In this document: positions 12,201 through 20,798 of the stretch, piece after piece
Position numbering within the stretch: the first letter of the stretch is position 1
Layout: every line of letters starts with the position of its first letter
NCBI GenBank assembly: GCA_914767715.1
Contig: OU612067.1
Span: 14,575,001 to 14,639,000 of the forward strand
DNA from: Membranipora membranacea
Taxonomy: Eukaryota; Bryozoa; Gymnolaemata; Cheilostomatida; Membraniporidae
Direction of reading: 5' to 3'
Length of the DNA: 64,000 nt
Translations under genes and position numbers: made by a program
The notes under the pieces: generated by a model
The model's database searches: none
The model's input: only the letters and a program-made list of their open reading frames with translations
What the model was told of the DNA's origin: nothing

Positions 12201-15200
12201 GCAGAAGAGAGCAACTGATAGAGGTCACTGAAGTGTTACGTCAGCACATCATCGAAGCTGAAAGAAGTGTGTCTCCAACATCAAATCCTGTTTCCACAAT
12301 GACAAGCTTTACTGATCCCTCAGAAACTTTTATAGGAAAAAGTAACATTCTTGTGTTATCAGACACATCAGATCAGTTTGACATTGATGCTGTGAAAAAC
12401 GCCATTGCCCTCACTGGTTCAGAACTAGTAACAAAAATACCAGGCAACTGGTACAAAATATTCATCAGAATCACTCAGCAAAGTGATAAACTGTTCATCA
12501 CCCTGTCAGAGGTAGATAAGGAATTTCCCGATGATAAAGACCATGTAGCCCTCGAGTATCTCCATGAGTCAGGACGTATAATGTGGTTTGGGAAAATAGA
12601 AAAACTCTCAAGTTACATTTTCCACCGAGCGGAAGTTCTGACAGGCCTCATAGAGGTGCTATATAGTCACACGATAGATGATACCTGGGATCAACGGCTA
12701 CATCACTTTTCGACGTTCACCTGTAATGGAAGAACCTTCACCAAAAGTAAATATGCTGACATGATTGACAATTTCAATGAGACTGGAGTAATGGAGGGTC
12801 CTTTGCTTGTTAATCTGCTAGAGAAAGAAACAATACTCCCAACTGACATCTCATTGGAAATCTTGAAGTTGTTTCATCTTATTCATTCATGCGGACCATC
12901 TGATGAGCTAAGAAATGAGAAGTACATCATACCCTACTTCGCAAAGCAGAGGATAGAGGCACCAGAAGTGTATGATCACCTGATCCCGCTAAGGGTAGAT
13001 CTGTTCCTACGCGGTCTCCCTCTACCGAACTACGTATACTCCCTCATCACAGCAGCTTACCTAGACATGAACTCAGATCCCTACAACATTCCTCAGGCTG
13101 GTATGAATGGTGCAACAGTAACAAAGGGGAACAAAAGAGTGAAATACCTCCTACATCAAGCTAAGGAGCAGCGTGTTTCATTAATCGCTCTCACCCCTCT
13201 GAGAAGAATATGTGAAGCTTGGCAAGATCAACTAAGTTCACTGCGACAGATCATCTCAGAACTGAAATCTGTTTGGAAAGGCGTTCGGTATGAGACTGGC
13301 TTTGTTTGCTCCCATTGCTTACTTGCAAATAAATCAACCCCAACTACAGTTGCTGATCCTGATTGGTTCAATCTAGAATATGCAGCCAGTGATGTAAATA
13401 TCTGCTATACGGGAACCGAAATAACTGTTTGCGGGAAAGACCTCAGTGCTATAGAGAGTGAATCTGTTCCGTACCCACTGATGAATCCATGTAAGTAAAA
13501 CAACACACAACAAAATGGTGTAACAAAAAATGAGCATCTACCAGCAGTGGAAAATACCAAACATTCTATGAGTATTGTTAGAGTTTCCTCCCCATATACA
13601 TTGTTTACCAAAGTAGGCAGTTGGTATCAAGAGGTGAGATAATATTTTTTCATGTTTTCGCAGGTACTGAAATATCTGACTCTGGATACAATGTTCTCCA
13701 AGATTACATCTCAGCCCTCAGAATTTTGTCAGGCAAGAACTTTATCACCATATCACCTTGTTCTCCAAAAAATTAATATCAGAACTACCTTTTGCTTCTA
13801 GCTTGGGGAGGACTCTTCGATTGCAACTAAAAACCCTAACTATGAAGCACATAATTGTGTAAGAAATCTCTCTGATAGAATAGACAGTTTTCTGAGCTCT
13901 GATTTAGGCCTCAATTCTGAGTTGTCCTCCTCTTCAGTTTGGTATTTTTAACCCACGCCGCATAGGAAAAACGTGCTGAAAAGAGGGTTATCTTGAAAAC
14001 CGCTTATAAAAGGATAAAAATTGTTTTTGATTCTGAATCTGCAACATTAAAAACTCATATGGACATAGTTTGGGAAATAATTTCAGTAATTGGATAGTCA
14101 ATTACAGCATTTTCTGCCTGTTTTGCGGACAATTTGGCAGAATTTTTCATGAATTTCGTCACATAAATTAAGATTTATCAACATTCAAGCCTCCAATGAT
14201 TTGGAAACCCTGTCTCACAGGATTTTCAGTGGAGCAGACTCAGAATCAAAAATCATTTTCATCCTATCATAAGCGGTTTTCAAGATAGCCTTCTTTTAAC
14301 AGGTTTTTCCTATGCGGCGTGGGTTAAAAGTACCAAACAACTCCGAATTGAGGCATAAATAAGAGCTCAGAAAACTGTTTATTAGAATGTAGAGACCTAA
14401 TAAGAACGACATTGTAAATCTGTTTCACTGAATCTCACAATTCAATCACAGCATTTTGTGGGAGCTGGGGAAAATCGTTTGACAGTTACACATTATTTTA
14501 AAGCTTGCAACTGAGACATATCTTTCCTAATGTGTTCACAGATAAGTCACAGACGCTAAAGGAGCTGATAGAGAAACATCAACTAGAGGCGAATGACATC
14601 AAGCTGCTGTTCAATCACAGTGATCAATACATCATACCTTATCAGCAATCTCATGTGAAGAGATGTGGATTAGTGCTGTTCAACTCTGAGAAAAGGGACG
14701 GGGCCAGAGAAGAAGCTGATACAATGCAACAAAGTCTTGCCAAATCTGGATTTTCGTCTAAGTCCATGGAATGGAAGATGGACTATGACATGTTTGATAA
14801 GCTCAAATCTGAGATCAGCAGGTTTACTGATGGATTGTCACTGCTCGTCGTCTCCATCATGTCTCATGGTCAAGCAGGAATACTGACCGGGAATCACGAC
14901 TGCAAAATACCTATTACTGATATTCTGCAGGAGCTGAGAGCTATTCTCCCTGAACATGTGCCTTTGGTAAGTTGACTGGACTTGTTCCCGTAGTCTTAAT
15001 GACAAAGTTTACCTACATTTTTTTGTTCAAGATTCTAAATTGATGACACAGACAAAGATTAAATATGGAGCACAAAAAAAGAAAGAATTCCATGTAGCAA
15101 AATCTAAGAATTGAAATTTGGTCGGAGGGGTCTTAAATATTCGGTCGATTTTGCTTTTCAGATTCTTCTGATTCAGGCCTGTCAACCGTATCGTCCAGCT

Positions 15201-15572
15201 GCTAAGCATAAACAATATGACGCTGGTGCCGTAGATCCTTCCAAGAAACCTTACATCAAGCTAGAAAGGCCACATACCCTGCTACTGATGTCATCAGTTG
15301 TTGGAGGGATGGCTGTCAGAGGAGCGTTCACATCTGCCATTGCTAGACAGTTTGCTAATGCTGATGGTAAAACAAATATCAATGATATGGTCACCAGTGC
15401 TATAATCGACATGAAGAAGAACGAAACAGACGGGCACAATCAGTCTCCAGAGTCACGAAATACTCTTCAGAAAAGTCTAGTGCTACCACCAGGTGTAGTA
15501 AGCACAGATCTGCCTCAAAGTCAAGAGAGACTTTCTAAAGAGAGCCTCATGAGGAAGCTTGGTGTCCTGTAG
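1..15572 (+). CDS. LRR-Roc-COR-caspase fusion gene (Roco family), 5' end outside window
   Basis: Partial multi-exon gene; its start lies upstream. LRR exons: 1-79 (partial), 332-472, 725-865, 1118-1258, 1511-1651, 1904-2044, 2297-2437, 2694-2834, 3091-3231, 3858-3998, 10002-10142, 10420-10560, 10870-11010. Each full one is 141 bp, phase 2, about two LRRs (LxxL, NxxL, LPDDIG signatures). The next exon 11554-13490 adds the last LRRs and the Roc-COR module; 13664-13732, 14542-14966 and 15162-15572 add a linker and a caspase-like domain, stop TAG at 15570. Phases are compatible throughout: 2, then 1, 1 and 0. The intron 13733-14541 needs a GC donor (CAG/GCAAGA) and a TTCACAG acceptor. Roco proteins are GTPase scaffolds; caspases are death or inflammatory proteases. 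A receptor-like role, LRR sensing to GTPase to protease, is inference. The alternative is two adjacent genes, Roco and caspase, but no start codon, promoter or poly(A) signal was seen between them. Confidence 0.78.
3999..5483 (+). other. Intron sequence of the Roco gene, nothing recognised
   Basis: Left part of the long intron that carries the copia element. I see no LRR exon, coding exon or clear transposon here; short ORFs at 4.9-5.2 kb are T-rich and not protein-like. Confidence 0.6.
5489..5705 (-). repeat. 3' LTR of the copia element (217 bp)
   Basis: Near-identical partner of 9715-9921, 10 bp longer. On the minus strand it is preceded directly by the purine tract AAGTGGGAG. Confidence 0.93.
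5706..5716 (-). other. Polypurine tract of the copia element
   Basis: Minus-strand AAGTGGGAG abuts the 3' LTR, the standard position and composition for the plus-strand primer of a copia element. Confidence 0.75.
5808..9650 (-). CDS. Copia Gag-Pol polyprotein, 1280 aa, intact
   Basis: Single uninterrupted ORF starting at an ATG just inside the 5' LTR and primer site. Order on the protein: Gag (UBN2-like start, WKFKFKHFLIARELYGYVDG), CCHC knuckle CWDCGKVGHMQRQC, aspartic protease DSGATKHMT, GAG-pre-integrase zinc motif (HSRLAHVHE to CEPCVKGK), integrase core (HTDVCGPM, then LRSDGGGGYIS, then EQNGVAERYNR), reverse transcriptase with YVDDLVFM, and RNase H with AYSDSSWADN and STAEAEYIAL. The order PR-IN-RT-RH defines the copia superfamily (gypsy has IN last). 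All catalytic residues I looked for are present. The lack of any stop or frameshift agrees with the near-identical LTRs. Confidence 0.97.
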   Translation of the reverse strand: MEEKWSIDRLTASNYTTWKFKFKHFLIARELYGYVDGSVTQPTEEPAKANYTKKLNKALSLIVLAVSDELLYLITECDSPKAAWEALSKHFERDTLANKMFLKKRYFRSMMSESSTIEQHLKFMKDLTDRLAAIRAPISEEDQVVTLLGSLPDSYSTVVTALETQQDPPTLEFVQQALLNEEQKRREQVLPASVGVSGARSNNANPPDTAMKAGRPKPKCWDCGKVGHMQRQCPNRKQHSNSNNHNRSQHKAKHVADDTESAFAINNDDGENSTSQRWLIDSGATKHMTPYRSLFTDYQEFEKPEKVAIADGKTVNALGVGRVMVSVSANRSVARKSTLYDVLYVPDLSSNLFSVRAVTSRNMTVQFGHSRCWVRNKCNQLCARGTLVDKLYYLDLESSDHANAAVAKSDSLWHSRLAHVHEAAIKRMCREGLVNGAELFETKVGLCEPCVKGKMSCMPFKARSEIKSTRVLELVHTDVCGPMRTTSLGGSRYFVTFVDDFTRYTHVYFLHDKSEVFSKFLELSALVSNQTGQSIGTLRSDGGGGYISNEFETHLKSCGIRHEITVRYSAEQNGVAERYNRTVCEAARAMIIESRLPKFLWAEAIATAAYVRNRVPTRAHSEPTTPYELWHGSKPDISNLRVFGCLAYSHIPDQLRGKLDDKAESMLHVGYSTRSKGYRLYDIKTKSVVVRRDVVFDEAVCGVTSDGSCHVPVVRPSPCADNSSSKLIVDLDTADDSHPLRRSERQRREPDRYQAASTADHVACHASEIIEPQTIDQVENSPQRSEWIAAAEREYEALMNNETWSLVELPPGRKSVGCKWVFKAKYTPDGNVDRYKARLVAKGYAQKAGVDYDETYSPVVSFPSLRAVLAEAVDRGMRIHQMDVVTAFLNGSLDEDIYMDQPSGFVQPGDENLVCKLSKSLYGLKQSPRCWNIVLDNFLKSLNFVNSNADQCVYVRELSGSKAMIAVYVDDLVFMTDTEDQMLDIKQALAAQYNMKDLGPLHFCLGISVEQEQSSITLNQKHYVNQILHKFGMNNANPVSTPMATDVKFEKEDGSKPADQSTYQSIIGSLLYAASATRPDISHAVGVLSRFNSSPTETHMSGAKRVLRYLKGTSDRGIKMVKSDGKLVAYSDSSWADNSDNRTSTSGSVFMHGSAPIYWSSKSQSVVAVSTAEAEYIALYDVAKQAAWLKQLYNDMRSLDNPAILTHVDNQSAISIAQNNTSSKRTRHMDIKYHYCREAIEKGIIQTTFCPSESNVADMFTKPLARPLFGKMLAMLNEWE
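9699..9714 (-). other. Primer-binding site, half-tRNA iMet type
   Basis: On the minus strand, directly after the 5' LTR, the sequence is GGTTATGGGCCCAG. It is complementary to the anticodon stem-loop of initiator tRNA-Met (CTGGGCCCATAACC). Drosophila copia primes from an internal fragment of tRNA-iMet in the same way, rather than from the tRNA 3' end. Confidence 0.8.
9715..9921 (-). repeat. 5' LTR of the copia element (207 bp)
   Basis: Read on the minus strand it begins TATTGTTTATACAG and ends CATCCTACA. It matches 5489-5705 along its length except that it lacks a 10-bp stretch (ACCAAAGAAC-like) present in the other LTR. Confidence 0.93.
11554..13490 (+). CDS. Long exon: terminal LRRs plus Roc GTPase and COR domain
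   Basis: One 1937-bp exon, part of the fusion gene. It opens with the last LRRs (SIGELTNL, TIPESLF), then a linker that reaches the Roc domain. The P-loop is GQSRAGKTSLV near 11800, switch II is DFGGQ near 11960, and the base-recognition motif is LTHRDK near 12165 (THxD, as is usual in Roc instead of NKxD). The COR region follows, with an LHESGRIMWF segment near 12565 typical of the COR start. After COR comes a Cys pair, CSHC, near 13310. Roc-COR modules act as dimerising GTPases. All nucleotide-binding motifs look intact, so it is probably active. No kinase domain follows, which separates it from LRRK proteins. The exon ends CCAT/GTAAGT, phase 1. Confidence 0.9.
13882..14382. mobile_element. 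MITE, ~500 bp with long terminal inverted repeats
   Basis: Starts ACAGTTTTCTGAGCTCT and ends AGAGCTCAGAAAACTGT. The inverted arms extend roughly 130 bp each (13882-14020 against 14250-14382), including an AACCCACGCCGCATAGG block mirrored by CCTATGCGGCGTGGGTT. No transposase ORF. It sits in the intron between the Roc-COR part and the caspase part. A 93-bp member of the same family is at 43160-43252. Confidence 0.88.
14542..15572 (+). CDS. Caspase-like protease domain (C-terminal part of the fusion)
   Basis: Two exons, 14542-14966 and 15162-15572, joined phase 0. The p20-like part has RCGLVLFNSEKRDGAREEAD, corresponding to the caspase strand and the S1-pocket Arg loop, then VSIMSHG with the catalytic His at about 14860, and LLIQACQPY with the catalytic Cys at about 15180. 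Canonical caspases read QACRG or QACQG here; QACQP is unusual. The p10-like part follows after only about 25 residues: LLLMSSVVGG, then AVRGAFTSAIARQF with an Arg where caspases have the WRN loop. The linker contains Asp residues that could be cleaved. No CARD or DED is seen in front; the prodomain would be the Roco part. The protein ends about 70 residues after the p10 core, in a polar tail. Confidence 0.85.
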
Positions 15573-15578
15573 GCTTCT

Positions 15579-15584
15579 AATAAA
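15579..15584 (+). terminator. Poly(A) signal AATAAA after the caspase stop
   Basis: AATAAA lies 6 bp after the TAG stop of the fusion gene. It is the first such signal after the Roc-COR exon outside coding sequence that I noticed, which fits a single transcript ending here. Confidence 0.6.
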
Positions 15585-18200
15585 CACCCAAGAAGCCTCA
15601 CTCTACTATATCCGCTCATGCTGGGTGGACGTGCATCATTTTGATCACATGATGTGGAGTTTATTTGTTCACATAATGTAGTCTGAGTTTTCAATTCTCT
15701 CAAAGTAGTGATTGGACAACACATGCTCCTTAGGTTATTACAAGGCATCATTAATTTTATTTTGATGCCGATGATAACTATGTATATACGTTCATTTAAT
15801 TTCACTTTTATCAAAAATGTGGTGGCCACTATTGTACTTTTTGTATATTTTGTATATTATGTGTCTATGACATCATCTTACAAGTTCCATTTTGTTGTGA
15901 ATGTTTTGTGATCTCAAGACTAAAGATAAATTGTGGCTTGCGCTGATAGGAGTAGTGTTTGTGTGACATCATTAATTCATCAGTTTTTATTCAAGTTTTA
16001 CATGTTTATATTTATAACATAGATAGACCAAGGATAGACTAATATAATCAACCTTATCAGGAAAAGGTATAGGCTTCTAAAATTGAGGCACTGAGATGCA
16101 CATACTACCCAACAGTCCGTAATGTTTAGATTATACAAGACCATTAAGGGCAGTTTTAACGTTTTTGAACTTTTTTGCAAACAACTATTCAAAATTGTTA
16201 AAACCGATAAAAACTGTCAAAATACCTCCTAGTATAAACTAGCCTCAACAGACCATAACCGAATATGTAACAAATAGCAAAGACTGTTGAACTATAGTTT
16301 TCAATGTGATTTACGAGTTTTAGATATTTGGTAATAGTCTAATCCAATTAGAGCAGAACATCATTATAACTTCGATTGGGAGTAGTCAAATTTTGTTTCG
16401 AATAGACTGAAAAATATTCAGTGGGAGCGAGTACAGTACTGATAGTTGACGATGACGCAATGATGTGTTGACTTAAGATTGTAGAGATACTAGACAACTT
16501 TATCGGACAGGGATTCATACCGAGTTATTTTGTGTCTGTCCGATATTTTTACACCTACTGGTACACCTAGCCACAGTGATGGTCTCTCCATGTTGTTTTA
16601 CTAGATTTTATAGCAGACAGTAGTTAGTATCGCCACCACTAGCAGTCAGCTTTTTGCAGATGTAAGTTCTGCTTCAAGGTTTGTAGGGAGGGGTGGACAG
16701 CTCAGTGAATGATCTATCCATGAGCACATCGAAGGTAAGAATAATTTCATTGGTTAGACTCTTCAAGTGTACTATTATTGTTGAACACATTTGATTCGGA
16801 TTTTGGATAACAATGATGTGGATTTGTGCAGTCTTCAGTGCTCTATAGTCAGAGTCTGTAAATGTAATGAAGAATCCTTTCAAGTTATTATCTTTAATTT
16901 TATGTGTTGAATTCTGTAGAATTCCTGAAGGTAGAAGTTTGGGTGATCCCTACGTTAATGTTAGGAGCAAGTATTTTGTATGACATCAGGTGTGTTTTCA
17001 CCACATTCCAATGTGATTTTTGGAATAAAAATCGATCGGGCATGTGTATCACACAATCCGCATCAGCATAACCCATTCCCATTAACAAATCTCTCTACTA
17101 CTCCTCTTATTTACGAAAAAATAGGCTGCTAACCCCATTTGAATTTGATATGGCTGTTTGATCGCTTCACATTTACTGGGTCTTTTATACCCGTCTTCGA
17201 TCATTGAGGACTGTTCAATAATATTGTTACCTGCTCCAGCAAGCTCTGTCTCGGTACAAATCTATCAATGGAGTCTAAAGTTTTAACCTAGCTGTCCTCC
17301 GGAGTATAAATGTTGAACAGTATACAACTGTTTTCGATCCTGCTTTCTTGTTTTTGTAGACTTATTTTTTGTAATTTTTTTGCTGGGTTTTCTTGTTTAA
17401 GGTTCCATATTGTGGCAGGTGGAGTATATGAATATTATGATGTAGTATGTCCAAAGATAAAGTATGATCCCTCAGTAGGCCTACAAAATATCATAGGGTT
17501 CCAGTCTGCACTATCTGGTTCCTACCATGGGGCTGACTAGAGTGAACTAGTGCTTATAATGTGAGAGTGGGCATGATGTCAGTTAGAAGTTGGAATATAT
17601 TATTCAATTCTACATCTTTCAACATTGTGCACATTTATAAAGCCCTGCGTAATATATCCCTCCAAAACCCAGTCAATTAATCTTTAAGGGCCCTAGATTG
17701 CTCACGCTGGGGCAGGCGGGCTTATACCCTTTGGCCCTTCTTCCCATAACCCCAGCTATGTTTACTCGGGGCTTTGCCCTCGGTGTGCGGCCACGCTGCA
17801 CTGGATGGTCAGGGATGGCAGGGTCACAACTGAAAGCTGGAAATCCTCCCTGCTCAAACTATATTCAACACGTGAGTTGCCTTCTCCAATGTGTGAGCGG
17901 GAAACACGTAAATGTTATGTGATGGCTGTGGGAATTTGGCTAATTTGACAATAAAACCAATGAACTCTCCATTGAGTTCAGTGATACAACGTCCGTCTTT
18001 AAACATCACATTAAAAATTCCTGTATCATTATGTTCACCCGGGCGATTGATTGATTGATGATTACTTTATTAATCGATCTGAATACATTGAAAATGTATA
18101 TAGTTGATAAACATTTGGTGTTGTCATAAAAATTGATTATAAAACTAATTAAAAGTAATCATAACAATTTGCCGAACTTTACAAACAGACTTTTGCTAGC
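15585..18200. other. Intergenic, no gene recognised
   Basis: About 2.6 kb without an ORF that looks protein-like. A GC-richer patch at 17690-17840 stands out from the AT-rich surroundings and resembles a transposon or SINE fragment, but I cannot name it. Confidence 0.5.
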
Positions 18201-18202
18201 AA

Positions 18203-18288
18203 GAGCAGTGTGGGTGAGGGAATATCCCATCCTCTCTTGTTCGATTGATCAGCGAGGATGGGATACCTTCCACACTCTCTGACCATCC
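18203..18288. repeat. Short inverted repeat, MITE-like
   Basis: Left arm has GTGTGGGTGAGGGAATATCC followed by CATCCTC; the right arm has GAGGATGGGATACC followed by TTCCACACTC. Roughly 27-bp imperfect arms around a short spacer. Confidence 0.6.
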
Positions 18289-18940
18289 TCCCTGCTCTGA
18301 CCAATGAACTAAACCTGCTGACCAGTTGTGATAGCAGGGATAGGGATCTGCTTCAATTTTCATGGTAGTCATCCTCTCTTGACTCGAAAGTTTTTGGAAA
18401 TAATGACCATAGTGGATGAAATTAGGCTATACTTCCTGTTAAATATCACAGCGGATATATTATTTGCAATTAAAAAAAATTCTGAGAAGAAAAAAAGCTC
18501 AAACACTGTGTTGAGAGAAAAATACCTACACAGCTGTTGGCATTAGGGTTCTCCCAATAAAGTAAAGTCATCGTTTAATTTCTCAAATTTCCTGTTAATA
18601 ATCAAGGTCCAAGAAGTACTGCCCTTTACATGATGAGAACTCATCTCATGCAACAAAGTTTTAATAGTTATGTTAAGTTACTGAGGAGTAGAGTAGTAAG
18701 TAAGGGTCGTCATCATACTTTTTTGGATTGATTGTTGAGTGTTTGAATACAGTTTCGTTTTAGTATGTAATAGTGTCCAATAAATCACATAGCCTAGAAG
18801 AAACAAAGGGTTTGCAAGCATGTTTACTTTGCCACCAATGTCCATGGACATTGGTTGGGACTTGGATTGGCATACATACAAGCTTTTGTTGTTGTGGTGA
18901 CTGGACAGTCCAGTCATCTACTCTAGCTTTCATTGCAGAA

Positions 18941-20200
18941 AAAGTCCAGTTCTGTATAAGTATGGGCGATAGCCAGTTTTATGAAAAAATCATAGAGGGT
19001 TTTTTGGTGCAGCCCATCTTGCAATGTAAGACAACGTTTAGGTACTTAGTCTGATCCAACACAGGAGTGTTGTAAGACATGTCGTCATTACAAAATAAAG
19101 TGCAGTTCTAAATGAGCAATAAAAACCGTCGCTGGCGACGGGTGTTGCATGAATGGCAGCATTATTGTTAAATACAATACAGCATTGTTGATAAATACAA
19201 TACAGCATTGTTATACAGCCAATATCGTTAGAAATCCTTTGTTGGATCAGACTAAGTACCTAACATTACAAAATAAAGTACACCTATGCTGTAGGATGTT
19301 GGATAGGCCCTGGGGGCCGATGTCAGGGAGACATGTCCCAAGAGACCTATGAGAGCTGTATAACAAAAGGCCTTTTGTTTGGTGAACAAAGGAGTACAAT
19401 GGCAGGCAAAGTTTGCATGTCTGATTACATGTTGGATGTGTGTGCTTGCATGCTGGGGAATGTGTATGGTAGCCTCAATTCCCTATTTTTGATACACTCA
19501 TTTGTGGGTATACTCAATCCACCCGCTGCTACAATATGTAGGAACCACTGGTAAAGGGTATTTTACAACTGTATTTTATTTTGTAATGAACTATGCCTTA
19601 ACATGCAACATGGGCTGCACCAACAAACCCTCTACTATGAATTTTTCATAAAACTGGCTATTGGCCATTTAGAACTGGACTTATTCTGGAACGGTACAAC
19701 TTGTCTTACAGCACTCAAGAACAATGGAATTTGTTCACCATATAGACTGTATAGCAATGCTGTGTTGTATATAAGAACTATGCTGTAGAGGCCTTGAGCT
19801 CTGTAAGACCTGTCCTACAACATTTCTTACATCACCTGTTACCAGCGACGGTTTTTTATGCCCATTCAGAACTGCATAAACTTTTGTAATGTTTAGATGC
19901 CTGTAGTGTATGGGAGGGATGGTGGGGAGACTGAAAGAAACTTGCACACAGCTATTAAAGGGTCATTGAAGCATTTTATCTAGATGTCATTATTGATTGA
20001 GTTCATACAGTAGGCTCTAATGATGCATGGGTATGTCAGTCAGGGGGTTTTCCAATTATAAACAACATGACAGAAAATGTTCAGTTTTGTATTGAAGTAC
20101 TAGTAGCCAGTTTTAAGAAAAAAACATGCCATAGGGCTTTTTGTACAGCCCATGTTGCATGCTAAGATATATTTGAGGTACTTAGTCCATCCAAAACGTT
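18941..20200. repeat. Nested inverted and direct repeats (transposon remnant)
   Basis: Arm 18941-19026 (GTCCAGTTCT ... AGTTTTATGA ... GTGCAGCCCATCTTGC) recurs inverted at 19600-19688 (GCAACATGGGCTGCACC ... CATAAAACTGG ... AGAACTGGAC). A second pair lies inside it: 19104-19140 (AACCGTCGCTGGC) against 19838-19875 (CCAGCGACGGTT). A third, direct copy of the first arm is at 20066-20170. A 22-bp unit is also tandemly doubled near 19165-19208. The pattern fits two insertions of related non-autonomous DNA elements, one inside the other. Confidence 0.75.
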
Positions 20201-20324
20201 AGTGTTGTGAGATGTGTGGCAGGCGTTGTATGGGACATGTCTTACAGTGCTCATGCGGCCCCTACAGCACAAACAACAATACGTTATAGGCCTGAGTGCT
20301 GTAATACATGTCCCATGTAGCACT

Positions 20325-20483
20325 CGCTCACTGAGTAAACGAGACCTGATGGGACGATATACATTCTGAGTGGAGTAATTTTGGAATGAATTTATCTAAC
20401 TGACCAAGTGAGTGACAATTTTGAGCAAGGTGATAGTGATAATTGGCTCTAGTTAAGCATCTCTCATTCTAATTGAAAGACCC
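20325..20483. mobile_element. MITE family 'TCTTTCAATTAG', partial copy
   Basis: Shares the right half of the element at 36364-36603: CAAGTGAGTGA, ATTTTGAGCAAGGTGATAGTG, and the terminal TCTAATTGAAAGACCC. The left terminal repeat is missing or degraded. Confidence 0.7.
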
Positions 20484-20798
20484 GTCCTGTACCATAGGCG
20501 AAATGCAGGCTTAAAGCCCAAATGCCCATATTTTTCTCATCAAAATAGGCATCAGTTACAAGTATGAATTCCAAATTGGTTTACTTCACCAGTCTTCATG
20601 AATAATAAATTAACAAAATCTACAAAGATCAGTCACTGGCCTAAGGCTCTAGTCCTAGTCTGGTCCCTGACTCCCTACAAGTAGGTAAATATTTACTGTC
20701 GCTGGATTAGCTGCACTGAGCAGCAACATTGATTATATCTAGGTCTATCACCCTATTCATATCTATATATGGTTCCTAATATAAGTGACCCCTTGCAG

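Noticed and set aside
14505-14541. Caspase exon starting at the acceptor at 14503, or a separate gene starting at 14505
   Set aside because: The first codon there is TTG, the acceptor at 14503 gives the wrong phase with the preceding exon, and the acceptor at 14541 fits.
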